From Flavobacterium subsaxonicum WB 4.1-42 = DSM 21790 (GTDB lineage: Bacteria; Bacteroidota; Bacteroidia; Flavobacteriales; Flavobacteriaceae), in the NCBI RefSeq assembly GCF_000422725.1, contig NZ_AUGP01000025.1:62001-126000 (forward strand): a stretch of DNA of 64,000 bases. The letters are read 5' to 3'. Every line of letters begins with the position of its first letter. The first letter of the stretch is position 1. Under the pieces are notes generated by a model that had not been told where the DNA came from, did not search any database, and was given only the letters and a program-made list of their open reading frames with translations. The position numbers were made by a program, and so were the translations under genes. Positions 62,301 to 64,000 of the stretch are shown piece after piece.

Positions 62301-62734
62301 CCGCGCGTAATACTGCCCGATGTAGTAAGGCCGTCAAAAGGTTTGTAGGTGCTCAGGTTATCGCGCGTAACAGTATAGCGGCTTTCGCCGTTAGACTCGT
62401 TGCTAACAATACGGTTGGACTCGTAAATGCTGTATTTTTTGGTAAGATAATCCGGGTAGGCTAAGTAGCTAACCGTTAGGCTGTCTTGTGTGGTAAAGCC
62501 GTTTTTAAACACCAGCGTACCGGTGCTAAAGTTTACTTTGTAGTTGGTGGTGTCTATTTCTTTACCGGCAAGGTCCTGCACCTTAAAATAGGCAGGGTTT
62601 AGGCTTATGCTGTCTATACGGATGGTATCGTTAACGGCGGCTGTTTTTTTATTTTTGTAGGGCGATGGGGTTTCCTGTGCGTAAACCGCGGAAACACAAC
62701 ATAAAAGCATCCATAAAACAGCGTTTTTAAGCAT
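59318..62734 (-). CDS. Large outer-membrane protein of unknown function
   Basis: 1138 residues from the ATG at 62734 (MLKNAVLWMLLCCVSAVYAQ, a clean signal peptide); the longer frame to 62761 begins inside the predicted promoter and is not used. After a beta-sandwich-like N-terminal part (about 25-110; DTIRIDSISLNPAYFKVQDL) come SGSITRGITVGNNQNAVVNS and LDLQITGKLSDKVSLRASIQ, then LDEFDQIFIEMFSDKWNIRA, and a long run of barrel strands to a C-terminal Y-F strand (GSVQLRAYF). This architecture recurs as an uncharacterised large surface or barrel protein in flavobacteria, and the first part is similar in style to T9SS-associated outer-membrane proteins. No function assigned. Confidence 0.75.
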   Translation of the reverse strand: MLKNAVLWMLLCCVSAVYAQETPSPYKNKKTAAVNDTIRIDSISLNPAYFKVQDLAGKEIDTTNYKVNFSTGTLVFKNGFTTQDSLTVSYLAYPDYLTKKYSIYESNRIVSNESNGESRYTVTRDNLSTYKPFDGLTTSGSITRGITVGNNQNAVVNSNLDLQITGKLSDKVSLRASIQDSNIPLQEGGYSQKLDEFDQIFIEMFSDKWNIRAGDLFLENRQSRFLNFNKKVQGLSTSFNFGKEGNKTSVFAAAALVRGQYARSTFTGQEGNQGPYKLTGNSGELYVLVISGSERVYVNGILLERGESNDYIIDYNAGEIIFTSLFPITSEMRINVEYQYTQQNFTRFVTYGGVTHERDDWSIGGYVYSESDMKNQPLQQNLSEEQVATLQQAGDDTTLMTAPSAYVDSYTENKVLYKKITVSGVEVFEYSNNADDVLYNVRFSLVGTNQGNYVLANAAAIGKIYQYAAPIDGVLQGNYEPVINLTPPAKIQIATVLGKFNPSEKTLIDFEAGISNNDLNLYSPIDDGNNSGLAGKLNAKQRLYTGDWELDAFANYQFVQKDFRTIERLFNIEFNRDWNLTNIITTEANQSYLVAGTTLRVPKKGQLNYQVEKLDFSSAFNGLRHVVDGQFKLDKLVVQNQGSWLESDGTYSKSTFIRNEALAKYHFGKNWVGSSLRLEDNRERLKATGQFSALSQRYTEYGAFVGRGDSTKVYVELGYLQRANDSLTNGLLEKVNTSRSYYLKSRLLKTDKSDLTLFVNYRKLKFEDAAFADEPSLNSRLLYNDRYWDQLVQVTTAYETASGTIAQQEFTYLEVDPGQGVYLWNDYNGNGIQELQEFEVAPYPDQAIYVRVYLPNQVYIRTHQNKFSQSVTLNPTQWQNMGGFKKLLSYFYNQSSFLIDRKIERNAGNFDLNPFSTSENELLGLNSSFRNSLFYNRGKQRHSVTYTYITNRVKSLLSVGSQDTKTQSHQAQYAHLIQKTWLMSFNGQSTKSSTVADTYGSKNYTIDSYLVGPKVSYIFSRNASWDVFYEYQDKKNRIGDLETLSQQRVGTSFTYASEKKFTASGEFSLYKNDFSGTQTSAAAYQMLQGLQPGQNTTWRLLLQKNLTQFLDVNVSYQGRKSETSQAIHTGSVQLRAYF

Positions 62735-62758
62735 CGTTACTTTATAACTCAAAAATGG

Positions 62759-62766
62759 CAAAAGTA
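62759..62766 (-). promoter_or_regulatory. -7 element of the large outer-membrane protein gene
   Basis: TACTTTTG on the minus strand, 24 nt before the ATG at 62734; same octamer as in front of sucA and tRNA-Ser. It overlaps the alternative start at 62761 and so decides for 62734. Confidence 0.5.
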
Positions 62767-62875
62767 GTGTATTTAAGCCTAAGATTTAAGAGTGTGCGCA
62801 AGGGGCAGGGTTATATAATTTTACTAAAAGTGTTGTAATTTACTTAATGTAATACTTTTAAGTTCAGTTTTTTCA

Positions 62876-62883
62876 TACGTTTG
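62876..62883 (+). promoter_or_regulatory. -7 element of the 172-aa protein gene
   Basis: TACGTTTG, 36 nt before the ATG at 62920. The spacer contains an imperfect (AC)n run at 62888-62905. Confidence 0.45.
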
Positions 62884-62919
62884 TTGTACACACACGCACA
62901 CACACTAAATAACAAATTT

Positions 62920-63438
62920 ATGGAAATGAGAGATTACGGCCTTTTGGGCTTTCATTTTCTGATTGCTTTACCTGAAAAAAACACAGTAAATGGTCTTTTT
63001 GCCGATTATAAAATTGGCTACATCACGAAAAGTAATTCAGAAGAAATTAGCATTGATGATTACAATGTACTGCTGGCAGATAACAATTTTGGGGAGGTTG
63101 TTACAGCATACATTGGTACCGACGACGATTGCAGTTTTTCTATTACCTACAGCAAAACCTATATAGAGGTATGGTTTGGCTTTTACCCGGGCACCCCTAT
63201 TAACGGCTATGCCGGGTTATTGCACCAGTTAAACGAGGTAGCCGATTATTGCGTTGCCGGTTTTGAGGTAGAGATTGGCTCTGCCGAATTAGAAGAGGGC
63301 GAAGAAGAGCTATCGCCTAACTTTCATCCGTTTTGCCTGCTGCGCAACGGCGAGCTAAAATGGTGCGGTAAAAACGTAAACCCTAAAATGGAAGAGTTAA
63401 TACAGGAAAACCTTAAAGCGGTAGGATTAATTGAGTAG
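62920..63438 (+). CDS. Protein of unknown function
   Basis: 172 residues from the ATG at 62920 (a second ATG two codons later is possible); the open frame reaches back to a TTG that lies inside the predicted -7 box. Soluble, acidic: YGLLGFHFLIALPEKNTVNG, then GTDDDCSFSITYSKTYIEVW and GFYPGTPINGYAGLLHQLNE, an acidic stretch ELEEGEEELSP, and LRNGELKWCGKN. No signal peptide, no recognised family. Closed by a hairpin terminator. Confidence 0.7.
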   Translation: MEMRDYGLLGFHFLIALPEKNTVNGLFADYKIGYITKSNSEEISIDDYNVLLADNNFGEVVTAYIGTDDDCSFSITYSKTYIEVWFGFYPGTPINGYAGLLHQLNEVADYCVAGFEVEIGSAELEEGEEELSPNFHPFCLLRNGELKWCGKNVNPKMEELIQENLKAVGLIE

Positions 63439-63472
63439 TAAACTCAGGCTTCAGTACACAGTAAATTTTTAT

Positions 63473-63520
63473 GTCTCAATTAACCTTATTAGTGAGTTTA
63501 AGGTAGTTGAGACTAACTTT
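63473..63520 (+). terminator. Terminator of the 172-aa protein gene
   Basis: GTCTCAATTAACCTTA pairs with TAAGGTAGTTGAGAC with one gap and one mismatch, followed by a run of T (63518-63524). The right arm also holds the probable -33 box of the next gene. Confidence 0.7.
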
Positions 63521-63533
63521 TTTTGTAGGTTTG
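63507..63533 (+). promoter_or_regulatory. Promoter of the C-terminal lipoprotein gene
   Basis: TTG (63507-63509), 16-nt spacer, TAGGTTTG (63526-63533), 21 nt before the ATG. The spacer is a little short. Confidence 0.45.
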
Positions 63534-63554
63534 TTATATAAACCAAGCCATCCT

Positions 63555-64000
63555 ATGCTAAAAAAGCTACTCATTACGTTACTGTTTTTAAGCGCCCTGT
63601 CCTGCAAAAAAGAGGGGCCGGAGAAAGAATATTACAACAACGGCAACTTAAAATCGGTTTACGTTTATAAGCCCGGATTTAAAGGGGCCGAAAGGAAGTT
63701 TTACAACGAAAATGGTATCTTAGTAGGCCAAAAAATTTGGAAGGACTCGCTTAACGTTATCCAGAAAGAATATTACCGCAATAAAAAACGCAAAGCATTT
63801 GGCGCATTGTATGATGAGCATAAAACCGGCTGGTGGAGTTTTTACAATGGCGATGGCCTACTTAACCGTAAAACAGAATTTGTTTTTATTGATGGTAAGG
63901 AAGTCGCCAACCAGACCATTATTTACAAACCCGACGGAACGGTTAACCCGCAGGAAAGTACTATTTTTAGCATAGCCTTAAAAGATACATTAAAGGTGGG
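63555..64000 (+). CDS. Lipoprotein with MORN-like repeats, 3' end cut by window
   Basis: 148 codons are visible and the frame is still open at the window edge. The lipoprotein signal MLKKLLITLLFLSALSC has the Cys at 17. The mature part has repeated Y-Y-N-x-G/N-x-L motifs (EKEYYNNGNLKSVYVYKPGF, RKFYNENGILVGQKIW, GWWSFYNGDGLLNRKTEF), as in the MORN/toxin-antitoxin YwqK-type repeats. Such proteins occur widely in Bacteroidota with unknown role. Confidence 0.75.
   Translation, partial: MLKKLLITLLFLSALSCKKEGPEKEYYNNGNLKSVYVYKPGFKGAERKFYNENGILVGQKIWKDSLNVIQKEYYRNKKRKAFGALYDEHKTGWWSFYNGDGLLNRKTEFVFIDGKEVANQTIIYKPDGTVNPQESTIFSIALKDTLKV

Overview
The window looks like a chromosomal segment of a Flavobacteriaceae bacterium (Flavobacterium-like). 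The evidence is: at least eight secreted proteins ending in the C-terminal sorting domain of the type IX secretion system (T9SS; YPNP-type linker and a final IKVVKE/SKKIVY-like strand), lipoproteins typical of Bacteroidota, start sites without clear Shine-Dalgarno sequences, and promoters that fit the Bacteroidota pattern TTTG-N19-23-TAnnTTTG. Housekeeping genes have moderate GC. Two stretches (about 22.9-31.3 kb and 56.4-59.3 kb) are clearly AT-richer and look accessory.

Layout. 0-3.7 kb: an RND-type efflux operon (TetR, TolC, adaptor cut by the window edge) behind an operator-bearing promoter, preceded by a second TetR gene. 3.9-5.3 kb: polyprenyl synthetase plus a small overlapping partner. 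5.3-6.6 kb: a lone gene of unknown function framed by a 45-bp inverted repeat. 7.2-11.4 kb: sucA-sucB (2-oxoglutarate dehydrogenase E1 and E2). 11.4-19.2 kb: a lipoprotein, then four tandem T9SS-secreted paralogues, each with its own terminator. 19.2-22.9 kb: retropepsin-like protease, TatD, acyltransferase, type I asparaginase and tRNA-Ser(GGA).

22.9-31.3 kb, directly behind the tRNA-Ser, is a graveyard of Rhs (YD-repeat) C-terminal tips and small genes that fit the pattern of cognate immunity genes. It holds three broken Rhs core copies with different tips (one with a zinc-protease HEMGH motif), a 54-residue orphan tip abutting a small gene, and a frameshifted gene whose intact paralogue lies 7.6 kb away. 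This is the most interesting part of the window.

31.4-35.1 kb: single-domain response regulator, cyclophilin lipoprotein, and an ECF sigma / membrane anti-sigma-like / outer-membrane barrel operon. 35.2-50.1 kb: three very large T9SS-secreted proteins (892, 1329 and 2360 aa) that share one C-terminal module of about 500 residues, each with its own strong terminator. 51.0-55.4 kb: a tight six-gene envelope operon (OB-fold protein, DUF5777 barrel, CxxCH lipoprotein, YceI, ankyrin, T9SS protein). 55.7 kb: HAD phosphatase. 56.4-59.3 kb: five small unknown genes separated one by one by REP-like hairpin repeats. 59.3-64 kb: a large outer-membrane protein, an unknown protein and a truncated lipoprotein gene.

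All calls come from reading the sequence; no database search was run. Product names rest on recognised motifs, and functions in the two accessory regions are inference.
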